Assembly (NCBI GenBank): GCA_009993495.1
Contig: JAACTI010000178.1
Span: forward strand, 1-8,705
DNA length: 8,705 nucleotides
From: Deltaproteobacteria bacterium
Lineage (GTDB): Bacteria; Desulfobacterota; Desulfuromonadia; Desulfuromonadales; Geopsychrobacteraceae
Reading direction: 5' to 3'
Below the pieces are notes generated by a model that did no database searches, was not told the DNA's origin, and saw only the letters and a list, made by a program, of their open reading frames with translations. Made by a program: the position numbers and the translations under genes. Shown here one piece after another: positions 1 through 7,369 of this stretch (its first letter is position 1; each line of letters begins with the position of its first letter).

Positions 1-825
1 AGCCTGGCCATCAGTGCCCTGCCACCCTTTAACGGTTTGGTGAGCGAATGGCTCATCTATCTGAGCCTCATCCAGGCTGGCCTCCAGACACCGGGATTCG
101 CCGCCCTGGCACCTTTGCTGCTGGTTGGCCTGCTGGGTTTGGTTGGGGCCCTGGCGCTCTTGACCTTTGTGCGTCTGATCGGCATCAGCCTGCTGGGTGA
201 ACCGCGCTCGCCTCAGGCTGAGCATGCTCACGAAGCGAATTCCCTTATGCTCGCTCCTATGGGTCTGTTGCTGGCGGGCTGTCTGCTGATTGGCTTGTTT
301 CCGGCCCAGGTGGTCGAACTTTTACACGGCCCCCTGGCGGCGCTGCTCCACCAGTCGCCACCTGCGCCCCTGCGGGTGCCCCTCACGAGCTTTGGCCACT
401 GGAATCTGCTTCTGCTCGCGCTGCTCCTGGTTTTGGGCCTATGGTTGCGGCATCTGCGCCTGACTCGTCCCCTGGCCGAAACTGGTACCTGGGGCTGCGG
501 CTATGGTTTTATCCGTCCACGCATGGCCTATACGGCAGAAGGCTTTTCCGAACTCATTTTTCGTCGGGTGCTGCCGAGCTATTTTCGACCCAAGGTTGAA
601 GGCGGGCAGGTTGAAGGTCTCTTCCCGGTGACCGGCAACCTCAGCCAGACATCCCTGGATCCGGTGCTGACCCGCCACTGGCAGCCGCTTTTTTTCTGGG
701 TAGCCGAACGCAGTCAGCGTCTACGCTGGTTGCAGCAGGGCCAGCTGCCGATTTATTTGCTTTATATGTTTGCCATCAGTACCCTGTTGCTCATGTGGAG
801 TCTATGGGCGGGACAAGGAGGATGA
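1..825 (+). CDS. hyfB: HyfB-like antiporter subunit, first copy (5' truncated)
   Basis: This is the C-terminal 274 residues of a NuoL/HyfB-type proton-translocating membrane subunit; the reading frame is open from base 1, so the start lies upstream of the window. It begins at the motif LPPFNGLVSEWLIYL, which carries the TM12 glutamate (codon 16) typical of antiporter-like subunits. Hydrophobic segments follow at about codons 36-57, 82-101 and 134-149, and a last one at 250-269. Between them, codons 162-168 read GTWGCGY, and a soluble stretch has the pattern GLFPVTGN; both are repeated in the next gene (GTWGCGY, GLFPATSS). Its family role is to move protons or sodium ions in the membrane arm of group 4 hydrogenases and related complexes. 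One base separates its stop from the next start, so the two genes are surely co-transcribed. It is a clear paralogue of the gene that follows. An assignment as HyfD-like is less likely, because HyfD/NuoN types lack this long C-terminal extension. Confidence 0.9.
   Translation, partial: SLAISALPPFNGLVSEWLIYLSLIQAGLQTPGFAALAPLLLVGLLGLVGALALLTFVRLIGISLLGEPRSPQAEHAHEANSLMLAPMGLLLAGCLLIGLFPAQVVELLHGPLAALLHQSPPAPLRVPLTSFGHWNLLLLALLLVLGLWLRHLRLTRPLAETGTWGCGYGFIRPRMAYTAEGFSELIFRRVLPSYFRPKVEGGQVEGLFPVTGNLSQTSLDPVLTRHWQPLFFWVAERSQRLRWLQQGQLPIYLLYMFAISTLLLMWSLWAGQGG
815..821 (+). promoter_or_regulatory. Shine-Dalgarno of the second HyfB-like gene
   Basis: AAGGAGG lies five bases before the ATG at 827 and inside the last codons of the preceding gene. 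It decides the start: the same frame is open further upstream, with an ATG at 770, but that start would overlap the preceding gene by 56 bp, has no comparable site, and adds a polar cysteine-rich stretch not expected in HyfB. Confidence 0.85.
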
Positions 826-826
826 C

Positions 827-2800
827 ATGATCTGGCTGCTGTGCGGCATCGTACTTATGGGGGTTTCAGGGCTGGCGGGGCTCATCGGATCTCGCGCCAG
901 GGACGGTGGACAAAAACTCGCCTGCGCCCTGATCCTGGTCGGCGTCACCCTGTGTCTTCCCGCTCTGCTCAAGGTTCTTGCTCCGACGGCAACCGTTATC
1001 AATTGGCGCTGGGCCGTACCCGGTGGTCAGTTTCTGCTTGAGCTTGACGCGATTTCGGCAGCCTTTATCCTGCCGTTGTTGCTGGTGGTGGCCCTGGGTG
1101 CAATTTATGGCCTGGGTTACTGGCGCCACCGTGAACACCCGGCCAATGCCACAAAATTACAGATATTTTATGGCCTGATCAGCGCGGCAATGATTGTCCT
1201 GCTGCTGGCGCGCAACAGCCTGCTGTTTCTGATGGCCTGGGAAGTGATGGCCCTGGCCGGCTATTTTCTGATTACGACCGAAGACCATAAGCCCGAGGTC
1301 TGCCGTGCCGGTTTTATCTACCTTATCGCCACGCACAGCGGAACCCTGGCGCTGTTCGGTGCCTTTGCGCTGCTGGGTACGGGGCAGCCTGGGGCCTTAA
1401 GCTGGCCCGCGGCGGCGAGCTTTTCCAGCCCCCAGGCCGGGTTGATTTTTATTTTGGCCCTGTTCGGTTTTGGCATGAAGGCCGGGCTTATGCCCCTGCA
1501 TATCTGGCTGCCCGGCGCCCATGCGGCCGCGCCCAGCCACGCTTCGGCTCTGCTGTCGGGGGTCATGATTAAGACCGGGATTTACGGGCTGGTGCGACTG
1601 ACCTCTTTTTTTGCCGAGATCCCGGCCTGGTGGGGCTGGACGCTCTTGCTGCTCGGCGTGGTATCTGGAATTTTCGGTGTCGCCCTGGCCATTGCTCAGC
1701 ACGACATCAAGCGCCTTTTGGCCTATCACAGTGTCGAAAATATCGGCATCATCGCCTTGGGACTGGGGCTGGCTCTCCTCGGGCGCAGCTACAACCAACC
1801 CACCCTGGTGGTGCTGGGCCTGGCAGGCTGTCTGCTCCATGTTGCCAATCATGGTCTGTTTAAATCTCTGTTGTTTTTGAGTGCCGGGTCGATGATTCAC
1901 GGCGTTGGCACCCGCGAAATTGATCAGTATGGTGGGCTGCTGAAACGCCAGCCCCTGACCGGGCTCTTCTTTCTCGGCGGCGCCGTCGCCATCTGTGGGC
2001 TGCCACCCTTTAACGGTTTTATCAGCGAATGGCTCATTTATCTGGCAAGTTTCAAGGTTTTAAATTCACCATCCGGCGTGCTGAGTCTCAGCCTGCTCAC
2101 CGCTCCAGCCCTGGCCCTGATTGGCGGCCTGGCCCTGGCCTGCTTCGTGAAAGTTTTCGGCATCAGTTTCGGCGGTGAACCGCGGACAGCGGCGGCGGCT
2201 AGCGCCCATGAAGCCCCGGCGACCATGCTCTGGCCCATGGGGATTTTTCTCCTGGCCTGCGCCTTTATCGGCCTGCTGCCGAGCCAACTTGCCCCTCTGC
2301 TGAATCGCGCCGCCGCGCAGTGGCAAGGCCAGGATCACCCCCTGCCCCTGAGTTTGGGCGGGCCCCTGGCCCCTTTAGCGGCGATCAGTCTGGCGGGCTG
2401 GATCCTGGTCGTGCTGCTGGCGCTGGTTTTTTGGCGGCTGCGGCGTTGCAGCCAGGGCGCGCGCCGCGATCTTGGCACCTGGGGCTGTGGCTACCCGTTT
2501 CCTTCACCCAAAATGCAGTACACTGCCAGCTCCTTTGGCGACAGTCTGGTGCGGCTGTTCAATTTCGGCCTCTGGTCCAAACGTCACGGCGGGCGGCCAG
2601 ATGGATTGTTTCCCGCCACCAGCTCCTTTGAAAGCCATACCCCGGATTTGTTTCTCGATCGCTTATTCAGCCCCGCTTTTCAAGGCGCGGCCTGGTTGAT
2701 GCACGGCGTACGACGCCTGATTCAAAACGGGGTGGCAGCAATTTATCTGCTCTACAGTGCCCTGACGCTCCTGGTTCTGCTCGCTCTGCTGACCCGTTGA
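827..2800 (+). CDS. hyfB: HyfB-like proton-translocating membrane subunit, second copy
   Basis: This 657-residue polytopic membrane protein is of the NuoL/HyfB antiporter-like family, close to the length of E. coli HyfB. Such subunits form the distal membrane arm that couples electron transfer to ion movement. The ion-path residues expected for the family are present: the TM5 glutamate in WEVMALAGY (E139), the TM7 lysine in GFGMKAGLMPLHIWLP (K218), the TM8 lysine in MIKTGIYG (K249), a histidine/lysine pair in NHGLFKSLLF (H342, K346) and the TM12 glutamate in FISEWLIYL (E401). KRLLAYHSVENIG (295-307) is the usual NuoL/M/N signature. A C-terminal extension (about 549-657) contains GTWGCGY and ends in one more membrane helix (about 637-655), as in the upstream copy. 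The start at 827 is chosen for its strong Shine-Dalgarno and the single-base gap to the previous stop. The next gene begins 13 bp downstream. All key charged residues are intact, so the copy looks functional. Confidence 0.95.
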   Translation: MIWLLCGIVLMGVSGLAGLIGSRARDGGQKLACALILVGVTLCLPALLKVLAPTATVINWRWAVPGGQFLLELDAISAAFILPLLLVVALGAIYGLGYWRHREHPANATKLQIFYGLISAAMIVLLLARNSLLFLMAWEVMALAGYFLITTEDHKPEVCRAGFIYLIATHSGTLALFGAFALLGTGQPGALSWPAAASFSSPQAGLIFILALFGFGMKAGLMPLHIWLPGAHAAAPSHASALLSGVMIKTGIYGLVRLTSFFAEIPAWWGWTLLLLGVVSGIFGVALAIAQHDIKRLLAYHSVENIGIIALGLGLALLGRSYNQPTLVVLGLAGCLLHVANHGLFKSLLFLSAGSMIHGVGTREIDQYGGLLKRQPLTGLFFLGGAVAICGLPPFNGFISEWLIYLASFKVLNSPSGVLSLSLLTAPALALIGGLALACFVKVFGISFGGEPRTAAAASAHEAPATMLWPMGIFLLACAFIGLLPSQLAPLLNRAAAQWQGQDHPLPLSLGGPLAPLAAISLAGWILVVLLALVFWRLRRCSQGARRDLGTWGCGYPFPSPKMQYTASSFGDSLVRLFNFGLWSKRHGGRPDGLFPATSSFESHTPDLFLDRLFSPAFQGAAWLMHGVRRLIQNGVAAIYLLYSALTLLVLLALLTR

Positions 2801-2813
2801 AAGGATGTAAACC

Positions 2814-3728
2814 ATGATCGGCCGGATTGTGTTGCAACTCTTAATTCTCTTGATGTTCGCGCCCCTGCCGCTGGGTGTCATCAACAAGACCAAAGCTTTG
2901 TTTGCCGGTCGGATCGGCCCCCCTCTGTTGCAGCCCTATTACGATCTGGCGCGCCTGTGGCGCAAGGGTTTTGTCTTCAGTCGTACCACTACCTGGGTGT
3001 TCCTGGCCGGGCCGGTGGTTGGGCTGGTGGTGCCGGTGCTGGCCTGTCTGCTCTTGCCCTTTGGGGGATTGCCGGCACCAATATCCTTTCATGGCGATTT
3101 AATTCTGTTTGTCTACTTGTTCGGCTTATCGCGTTTCTTTACCGCCGCCGCTGCCCTGGACACCGGATCGAGTTTCGAAGGCATGGGTGCGGTTCGTGAG
3201 GTGACTTTTTCCTGCCTGGCCGAACCGATTGTGCTGTTTTGCTTGCTGGTGCTGGCTCATGGTGCTGATAGCCTGACCCTGGGGGGGTTGCTCGGCCCCC
3301 AGCTCACCAGTTTCTGGCACAGTCCCCACGCCGCCTCTCTGGGAATTGTGCTGGTGTGCCTGTTTGTGGTGCTGTTGGTGGAAAATTCGCGCATTCCCTT
3401 TGACGACCCCAACACTCACTTGGAGCTGACCATGATTCACGAGGTCATGGTCTTGGATCACAGCGGCCCCGCCCTGGGCATGATTCTCTATGGTGCGGCG
3501 ATGAAGTTGGTGGTGCTGGGCGCTCTGGTGGTTCGCTTGGCCCTGCCCCTTCAGACCGGTTGGCTGATCGGCGATTTATTGGTTTTTCTGGTGGGGATAC
3601 TGCTGTTGGCAGTGGTTATCGGCGTGGTTGAATCGACCATGGCGCGTCTGCGGCTGCCACGGGTACCGCAGGTGCTGGTCGGTACCAGCCTGCTGTCGGT
3701 TTTTGCTCTGGTGCTGGCTCTGCGTTAG
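2814..3728 (+). CDS. hyfC: HyfC/NuoH-like membrane subunit
   Basis: This 304-residue integral membrane protein corresponds to HyfC/HycD of group 4 hydrogenases and NuoH of complex I. In that family it anchors the peripheral redox subunits to the membrane arm and lines the route joining the redox site to the ion channels. Family signatures are visible: GRIGPPLLQPYYDLARLWRK (32-51), SSFEGMGAVREV (119-130) and NSRIPFDDPNTHLELTMIHE (191-210), the last being the most diagnostic acidic loop. About seven to eight hydrophobic segments are present, including 3-22, 62-83, 96-114, 134-149, 174-189, 219-242 and 250-272. The length matches HyfC (about 300-320). An AAGGA ribosome binding site lies eight bases before the ATG. 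The short gaps on both sides place it in the same transcript as its neighbours. No substitutions in the signature loops stand out. Confidence 0.95.
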   Translation: MIGRIVLQLLILLMFAPLPLGVINKTKALFAGRIGPPLLQPYYDLARLWRKGFVFSRTTTWVFLAGPVVGLVVPVLACLLLPFGGLPAPISFHGDLILFVYLFGLSRFFTAAAALDTGSSFEGMGAVREVTFSCLAEPIVLFCLLVLAHGADSLTLGGLLGPQLTSFWHSPHAASLGIVLVCLFVVLLVENSRIPFDDPNTHLELTMIHEVMVLDHSGPALGMILYGAAMKLVVLGALVVRLALPLQTGWLIGDLLVFLVGILLLAVVIGVVESTMARLRLPRVPQVLVGTSLLSVFALVLALR

Positions 3729-3736
3729 GAGATGTC

Positions 3737-4366
3737 ATGTCCACGCTCTTGTTACTGATAGTTATTCTGATCAATTTTTACGTCCTCGGCAGTGCGCGGC
3801 TGGTGGCCTGCATCCGTGCTGTTGCCCTGCAGGGCGCACTGCTCTCTCTGTTGCCCCTGGTGGCCCATGGCCCTTCCGGCCACGCCTTAATTCTGGGCGT
3901 CGGGGCCCTGCTGTTTAAGGGGATTTTCATCCCCTGGTTGCTGCTGCGGGCGATTCGTGAAGTGCGCATCCGCCGCGAGGTCGAACCCTATATCGGTTTT
4001 GTCCCAACCCTGTTTCTCGGCGCTCTGGTCACCGCGGGGGCCTTTGTCTTCGCCGATTTTCTGCCCCTGGCGGCGGAACATCACGCAGGACTTTACGTTC
4101 CGGCCGCGCTGTCGACCATGGCCGGGGGTTTTCTGCTGCTGATGACGCGGCGCAAAGCGATTACCCAGGTTCTGGGCTATTTGATGCTGGAAAACGGTAT
4201 CTTCATTTTCGCGATACTCTTATCGGCGGCCATCCCCCTGATGGTCGAAGCCGGGATTCTGCTTGACCTTCTGGTGGGCGTTTTCGTCATGGGTATCGTC
4301 CTTAATCAGATCAGCCGCGAATTTGCAACCCTCAACACCGAACGCCTGACGGCTTTAAAGGAATAA
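3737..4366 (+). CDS. hyfE: HyfE-like membrane subunit (NuoK-related)
   Basis: This 209-residue membrane protein matches HyfE of hydrogenase 4 in length (about 216 in E. coli) and layout. Its C-terminal half is NuoK-like: RRKAITQVLGYLMLENGIF (138-156) followed by MVEAGILLDLLVGVFVMGI (169-187). The two buried glutamates that NuoK uses in proton translocation have clear counterparts at E152 and E171. The N-terminal half adds helices at about 4-20, 24-43 and 50-70, and the loop GALLFKGIFIPWLLLRAIRE (57-75) is typical of HyfE. The AGGAG ribosome binding site overlaps the stop codon of hyfC and lies five bases before the ATG, which suggests translational coupling. In the complex it should sit between HyfC and the antiporter-like subunits, relaying protons or charge. 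HyfE is present in Hyf and Ehr types but absent from the smaller Hyc formate hydrogenlyase, so it supports a Hyf/Ehr assignment. Confidence 0.93.
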   Translation: MSTLLLLIVILINFYVLGSARLVACIRAVALQGALLSLLPLVAHGPSGHALILGVGALLFKGIFIPWLLLRAIREVRIRREVEPYIGFVPTLFLGALVTAGAFVFADFLPLAAEHHAGLYVPAALSTMAGGFLLLMTRRKAITQVLGYLMLENGIFIFAILLSAAIPLMVEAGILLDLLVGVFVMGIVLNQISREFATLNTERLTALKE

Positions 4367-4371
4367 ATTTC

Positions 4372-5799
4372 ATGTTGATTGTGCTCATACTTTTTCCTTT
4401 GCTGGCGGCGGCCCTCAGTTATGCCTTGCCCTGGTACCAAGGGCGTTCCTGGGTGCTGGCGGTCAGTGGTGCTGTGCATTTACTCTTGAGCCTGTGGCTT
4501 GTTATTCCATCACCTGTGCCCCTCGGCCCCTGGCTGGGACTCGATGCCCTGTCGCGCCTGGTGCTGGTGGTGACCAGCCTGTTGTACAGCGGTTGCGCCC
4601 TTTATGCCGTCGGTTATCTTAATTTGCGCCGCGATCGGGGGAATCGAGTGATTATCCCCTGCCTGCTGGTGTTTCTGGCGGCGATGACCCTGGCAATTTC
4701 GGCGCGCCACCTGGGGCTGTTGTGGATGGCGGTTGAGGCAACCACCATCGCCAGCGCGCCGCTGATTTATTACAACCGCAACCGCTTGTCGATTGAAGCC
4801 ACCTGGAAATACCTGCTCTTGTGCTCGGTCGGGATCGGCCTGGCCATGCTCGGTATGCTCTTTGTTGCCTATGCTGCCCTGGTGGGTGGAAGCACTCCGG
4901 TTAGCCTGCAATTCGATACCCTGCTCGCCGGTGCCGCGGGATTATCGCGCCCCTGGCTGCACGCCGGTTTCGTGTTTTTACTGGTTGGTTTCGGCACCAA
5001 AATGGGCCTGGCGCCCCTGCATACCTGGAAGCCCGATGCCTATGGTGAAGCACCCGGCATGGTCGGTGCTCTGCTCGCCGGTGGCCTGACCAGTGTTGCC
5101 TTTTTGGCGATTCTGCGGGCGGTGCAGTTGATGAACGCCGCCGGCGACGGAGCCATGGCGCGGCAGGCCCTCCTGGGCATGGGGCTCTTGTCCCTGCTGC
5201 TCGCCGCAATTTTTATGGTGCGTCAACCTGACATCAAACGGCTGCTTGCCTACTCTTCGGTGGAGCACATGGGCATTCTCGCCATCGGCGTTGGTCTCGG
5301 CGGCGTCGCCACCTTTGGTGCCATGCTGCATCTGGTCAATAACGCCCTGACCAAAGGCTGCCTGTTTCTGTCGGCGGGGAATATCCAGCGCGCCTACGCC
5401 AGCAAAAAACTTTCAGAAGTTCATGGGGCCATGGCGACCCTGCCCTTGTCCGGCAGTTTGTTTCTGGGCGGGTTTCTGGCGATTACCGGCTCGCCGCCCT
5501 TTGGGCCCTTTATGAGTGAATTCACAATTTTACGGGGGGCCTTCGGCAGCGGTCACACCCTCATTGGCCTGGTGATGCTGCTGCTATTGGCGATGGTCTT
5601 CATCGGCATGGGCGCCACCGCCCTCGGCGCGACTCAGGGCGAGGCGGTCAAGCTCGACACCAAGTTCAAAGACAACTTTTTGTTGGTAGCCGCGCCGCTG
5701 TTTTTTTTGCTCTTGGTGCTGCTCCTCGGCGTCTATCTGCCCGCACCTTTGCAAACCGCACTTAAGGATGCCGCCGCCCTGCTGGAGGTTAAGCCATGA
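4372..5799 (+). CDS. hyfF: HyfF-like antiporter membrane subunit
   Basis: This 475-residue polytopic protein is of the NuoN/NuoM/HyfF antiporter-like family, without the long C-terminal extension of the HyfB-like proteins. The charged membrane residues are conserved: E122 in LWMAVEATTIASAPLIYY, K210 in GFGTKMGLAPLHTWKPDAYG, KRLLAYSSVEHMGI (289-302), K328 in NNALTKGCLFLSAGN and E383 in GPFMSEFTIL. The variant TWKPDAYGEAP, where NuoL-type proteins have WLPxAHxxAP, and the ALTKG motif point to HyfF specifically rather than HyfB or HyfD. About 14 hydrophobic segments are visible. AAAGGA lies nine bases before the ATG. The stop codon shares four bases with the next start (ATGA at 5796-5799), so translation of the large subunit is probably coupled to it. 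It would be the third ion-translocating module of the complex. Confidence 0.95.
   Translation: MLIVLILFPLLAAALSYALPWYQGRSWVLAVSGAVHLLLSLWLVIPSPVPLGPWLGLDALSRLVLVVTSLLYSGCALYAVGYLNLRRDRGNRVIIPCLLVFLAAMTLAISARHLGLLWMAVEATTIASAPLIYYNRNRLSIEATWKYLLLCSVGIGLAMLGMLFVAYAALVGGSTPVSLQFDTLLAGAAGLSRPWLHAGFVFLLVGFGTKMGLAPLHTWKPDAYGEAPGMVGALLAGGLTSVAFLAILRAVQLMNAAGDGAMARQALLGMGLLSLLLAAIFMVRQPDIKRLLAYSSVEHMGILAIGVGLGGVATFGAMLHLVNNALTKGCLFLSAGNIQRAYASKKLSEVHGAMATLPLSGSLFLGGFLAITGSPPFGPFMSEFTILRGAFGSGHTLIGLVMLLLLAMVFIGMGATALGATQGEAVKLDTKFKDNFLLVAAPLFFLLLVLLLGVYLPAPLQTALKDAAALLEVKP
5701..5708 (+). repeat. T8 homopolymer inside hyfF
   Basis: A run of eight T encodes part of the hydrophobic stretch PLFFLLLV. 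Such runs can slip in replication, transcription or sequencing. Here the frame continues correctly to the expected stop, so nothing suggests a frameshift. Confidence 0.6.
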
Positions 5800-7316
5800 A
5801 AGCTTCCAAAGTGATGCGCTTTCGCCAGGGTTTCAGTCTCCCCCTCGCCGGACTACCGCTACTCAACTACGCCAGTTTTCAGAAATCGCTGGCCGCGGAA
5901 ATGGCCCAGAATGCGCGGGTGGCCAGCTATTTTGGCATGCCTGTCACCGAGGGCGTCGAAATTTACGCGATTTTAGCCCACGACTGGGATGGCGAGCTGG
6001 CCCTGCTGCGCACCCGGGTCAAAGACAGCTTTGCTTCTTTAACCCCCCAGTTTCCACAATTGCACCTGTTTGAACGCGAACTCGCCGAAGAGTTTGGGCT
6101 ACGCCCTGAAGGTCATCCCTGGCTCAAGCCGGTGCGTTTTCACCAGCCCTGGATTGACGCCGCCGACGTTTGGGGCCGCCCCAAGGGCGAGCATCCGCGC
6201 GCGGGTGACATGGAATTTTACCGGGTAGAAGGTGAAGAAGTGCACGAAGTCGCGGTTGGGCCGGTACACGCCGGAATTATTGAACCGGGACATTTTCGCT
6301 TTCAGTGCCACGGTGAAGAGGTCATGCACCTGGAAATTTCTCTGGGATTTCAGCACCGCGGCCTGGAGCAGATGCTGGTCGGCGGCCCGCACCCAACCAG
6401 CCTGCACCAAATCGAAACCGCCGCCGGTGATACCAGCGTTGGGCACGTCAGTGCCTACGCCCAGGTGCTCGAAAATCTGGCAGGCATTGAGGCTCCGCCT
6501 CGTGCCCTGGCCATCCGCGCCCTGGCTTTGGAACTCGAACGTCTTGCCAATCACGTCGGCGATATCGGTGGTCTGGCCACCGACGTCGGATTTTTGCCCA
6601 CCGCTTCCTTCTGCGGCCGCCTGCGTGGTGACTATCTCAACCTCACCGCCGAACTCTGCGGTAGCCGCTTCGGTCGCGGGCTGGTGCGCCCTGGCGGGGT
6701 CGGCTTTGATTTTAACCCTGAACTACTGGCAACCTTCGCCGCCCGTCTGCCCAAGTTCGAAAACGAAACCCGCGGTGCCATCGAACTGTGTTTCGATGCC
6801 CCCTCGGTGTTGGCGCGCTTTGAAGGCACCGGCAAAATCAGCGCTGACGATGCTGAAACCCTGGGGCTGGTTGGGGTTGCTGCGCGCGCCTGCGGTTTGG
6901 TGCGTGATGCCCGTTTGCATCATCCCTTCGGTGCCTGGCAGGGCGGCTTCGATACCCCGGTGATCGAAGTCGATGGCGATGTCGCCGCCCGTGGCCATGT
7001 GCGCCGGCGGGAAATTTACGCCTCTTTAGCCCTGGTCAATCAAATCCTTAAACGCCTGCCCGAAGGCCCCGTCCATCAACCTGTGGGCCCTTTGGCGCCT
7101 CACTGTTTGGCGGTCTCTTTGTGTGAAGGCTGGCGTGGCGAAGTCGTCCACGCCGCCATCACCGATGCTCAAGGCCGGCTGGCACGCTACAAGATCGTTG
7201 ACCCTTCGTTCCATAACTGGAGCGGCCTGGCCCTGGTACTGCGCGGTCAGCAGATTTCCGATTTCCCCTTGTGCAATAAAAGTTTTAATCTCTCTTATTG
7301 CGGGTTTGACCTTTAA
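5796..7316 (+). CDS. hyfG: HyfG-like large subunit lacking the Ni-Fe ligands (Ehr type, NuoC-NuoD fusion)
   Basis: This 506-residue protein corresponds to HycE/HyfG and NuoCD. The NuoC-like domain spans about 20-125 and carries the signature ERELAEEFGLRPEGHPWL (93-110). The NuoD-like domain starts near 150 with GPVHAGIIEPGHFRF (155-169) and includes LGFQHRGLEQML (183-194) and ALALELERLANHVGDIGGLA (242-261). In hydrogenases the Ni-Fe centre is held by two CxxC motifs. The N-terminal one (RxCGxC before a conserved H and AY) is here ETAAGDTSVGHVSAY (207-221), so the cysteines are A210 and T213. The C-terminal one (DPCxxC) is DPSFHNW (469-475), so they are S471 and N474. It therefore cannot bind Ni-Fe in the known way. 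The residue matching the quinone-binding tyrosine of NuoD appears to be G211, so ordinary quinone chemistry is not implied either. The tail ISDFPLCNKSFNLSY is uncleaved in form. GGAGG lies seven bases before the ATG, which overlaps the hyfF stop. The identification is firm; the substrate is unknown. Confidence 0.93.
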   Translation: MKASKVMRFRQGFSLPLAGLPLLNYASFQKSLAAEMAQNARVASYFGMPVTEGVEIYAILAHDWDGELALLRTRVKDSFASLTPQFPQLHLFERELAEEFGLRPEGHPWLKPVRFHQPWIDAADVWGRPKGEHPRAGDMEFYRVEGEEVHEVAVGPVHAGIIEPGHFRFQCHGEEVMHLEISLGFQHRGLEQMLVGGPHPTSLHQIETAAGDTSVGHVSAYAQVLENLAGIEAPPRALAIRALALELERLANHVGDIGGLATDVGFLPTASFCGRLRGDYLNLTAELCGSRFGRGLVRPGGVGFDFNPELLATFAARLPKFENETRGAIELCFDAPSVLARFEGTGKISADDAETLGLVGVAARACGLVRDARLHHPFGAWQGGFDTPVIEVDGDVAARGHVRRREIYASLALVNQILKRLPEGPVHQPVGPLAPHCLAVSLCEGWRGEVVHAAITDAQGRLARYKIVDPSFHNWSGLALVLRGQQISDFPLCNKSFNLSYCGFDL

Positions 7317-7369
7317 TGGCAGCGCAAAACCTATCAGTCGCGGTGCCATCGAGATTCAGGAGCTAGAAG

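Noticed and set aside
770..826. Upstream extension of the second HyfB-like gene to ATG 770.
   Set aside because: It overlaps the preceding coding region, lacks a ribosome binding site and adds a polar cysteine-rich segment; ATG 827 has AAGGAGG at ideal spacing.
1397..1900. Minus-strand ORF of 167 codons, and similar antisense ORFs along the operon.
   Set aside because: They lie entirely inside conserved membrane-protein genes, have proline/glutamine/glycine-rich compositions typical of antisense reading of GC-rich DNA, and show no recognisable domain.
3279..3302. CTGGGGG / CCCCCAG inverted repeat in hyfC.
   Set aside because: It is a 7-bp stem within conserved coding sequence (TLGGLLGPQ) and most simply explained by glycine and proline codons in GC-rich DNA.
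6232..6963. Plus-strand ORF of 243 codons in another frame.
   Set aside because: It is a shadow of the large-subunit gene, whose frame carries all the conserved motifs.
7273..7301. GCAATAA / TTATTGC inverted repeat near the end of hyfG.
   Set aside because: The stem is only 7 bp, sits inside the conserved NKSFNLSY tail codons and has no T-run, so it is unlikely to be a terminator.
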